Part shown: piece by piece, positions 63,383 to 64,000 of the stretch
Position numbering within the stretch: the stretch's first letter is position 1
Layout of the letters: each line of letters begins with the position of its first letter
Assembly: GCA_016794925.1 (NCBI GenBank)
Contig: JAEUIW010000010.1
Location: 42,784 to 106,783 of the forward strand
Length of the DNA: 64,000 nucleotides
Source: Phycisphaerae bacterium
Lineage (GTDB): Bacteria > Planctomycetota > Phycisphaerae > Phycisphaerales > UBA1924
Direction: 5' to 3'
The notes under the pieces: model-generated
The model's input: only the letters and a program-made list of their open reading frames with translations
Databases searched by the model: none
What the model was told of the DNA's origin: nothing
Program-made: the position numbers and the translations under genes

Positions 63383-64000
63383 GTGGATCGACCGATCGTG
63401 GGCATCACCGCAGACCTCACCACGAACACCGCGGGACGGCCGGTTGCGTCGTGCGCGGCGGCCTACGTGGAAGCCGTCATTCGCGCGCGCGGAATCCCGA
63501 TCGTTCTCGTGCCGACCGATGATCACCTGGTGCTCGCCGAACACGTACGCACCTGCCGCGCATTCGTTCTCACCGGAGGGGACGATCCACGAACCGAGCC
63601 ATTCGGCGTCGCGACGCACCCCAACGCGAAACCGGTTCATCCGGTTCGCCAGTCCTACGAAACTCGCCTGCTCGAATGCCTCCAAAGCGAGAAGGACGTC
63701 CCGGTGCTCGGGATATGCCTGGGCATGCAGATGATGTCGCTGGTCGCGGGAGGGAAGCTGAACCAGCATCTTCCGGACACCCTGCCGACACACGGCGACC
63801 ATTGGAACTCCACCCACCGCGTGCGCCCGGAAGGGACGCACGCTTCGCTCGTCGAGGGAGTCGTCGCCAGCAACCACCGACAAGCGGTCACGGATCCCGG
63901 CGGGCTCACGATCGCGGCCCGCAGCCCCGACGGAGTCGTGGAAGCGGTCACCGATCCACAGCGGCGTTTCTACCTGGGCGTGCAATGGCATCCCGAGCGC
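63383..64000 (+). CDS. Gamma-glutamyl-gamma-aminobutyrate hydrolase-like peptidase C26, cut by window end
   Basis: The first 206 codons of a class I glutamine-amidotransferase-like hydrolase (PuuD/peptidase C26 group). Segments are RPIVGITADLTTNTAGRP, AFVLTGGDDPRTEPFG, the nucleophile Cys in VLGICLGMQMMSLVAGG, ASNHRQAV and the His/Glu in GVQWHPER at the very end. The family removes gamma-glutamyl groups, for example in putrescine degradation. The GTG at 63383 has AAGGA seven bases upstream; an ATG at 63362 is also in frame. The 3' end lies beyond the window. Confidence 0.87.
   Translation, partial: MDRPIVGITADLTTNTAGRPVASCAAAYVEAVIRARGIPIVLVPTDDHLVLAEHVRTCRAFVLTGGDDPRTEPFGVATHPNAKPVHPVRQSYETRLLECLQSEKDVPVLGICLGMQMMSLVAGGKLNQHLPDTLPTHGDHWNSTHRVRPEGTHASLVEGVVASNHRQAVTDPGGLTIAARSPDGVVEAVTDPQRRFYLGVQWHPER

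Overview
The window is GC-rich chromosomal DNA, most likely from a member of the Planctomycetota, class Phycisphaerae. This is inferred from several features: a PEP-CTERM protein ending in a VPAPAGA anchor and Arg-rich tail; a DUF2924 remnant; a sigma factor coupled to a membrane Ser/Thr kinase; a DapL-type diaminopimelate aminotransferase; lipid A and heptose genes (lpxA, skp-like, gmhA); and a flagellar fliM. No sequence search was possible, so family names rest on motifs and alignment from memory.

Layout. Positions 1-1174 hold a scrambled remnant in which a DUF2924 reading frame runs into a deleted type I restriction hsdR, followed by a pentanucleotide repeat. Positions 1.5-9 kb carry single genes: GNAT acetyltransferase, ABM-domain protein, PEP-CTERM protein, an auto-regulated padR with a CPBP protease, SDR, ureohydrolase and a membrane protein. 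At 9-13 kb lies an sdhC-sdhA-[VOC]-sdhB operon, then tRNA-Gly, dsbD, fliM and a STAS protein. A translation operon runs over 17.2-24.1 kb (nusA, infB, DUF503, rbfA, an EndoIII-like protein, yebC-like). At 25-37 kb are nth, tRNA-Arg, an MFS protein, a C-terminal processing protease, the pyruvate dehydrogenase E1-alpha/E1-beta/E2 genes (interrupted by an unrelated gene and 0.9 kb of unclear DNA) and a Y-family polymerase. At 38.6-43 kb an accessory cluster holds an E2-like fold protein without its cysteine, a CI-like regulator, an unknown protein, and a sigma factor-kinase pair. At 43-48 kb are skp-like, lipB, lpxA, an MBL hydrolase, rsfS and aroB.

The most unusual part is 48.2-56.4 kb. A ParA ATPase is fused to a C-terminal CBM48/AMPK-type glycogen-binding domain. 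It is followed by a protein that resembles a MinD/FlhG fold without a Walker A motif. After prfB (with a programmed frameshift) come a class III fructose-1,6-bisphosphatase and a eukaryotic-type (GT3) glycogen synthase. Together these suggest a ParA-type system that could position glycogen or glycogen-synthesising complexes in the cell. This is a hypothesis from domain content and proximity only.

A second window-wide signal is promoter architecture. At least fourteen transcription-unit starts have a TAnnnT-like -10 box only 5-10 bases (usually exactly 6) before the start codon, mostly without a ribosome binding site. This implies widespread leaderless mRNAs and helps to choose starts for several genes. 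The right end enters a gamma-glutamyl-hydrolase-like peptidase that continues beyond the window.
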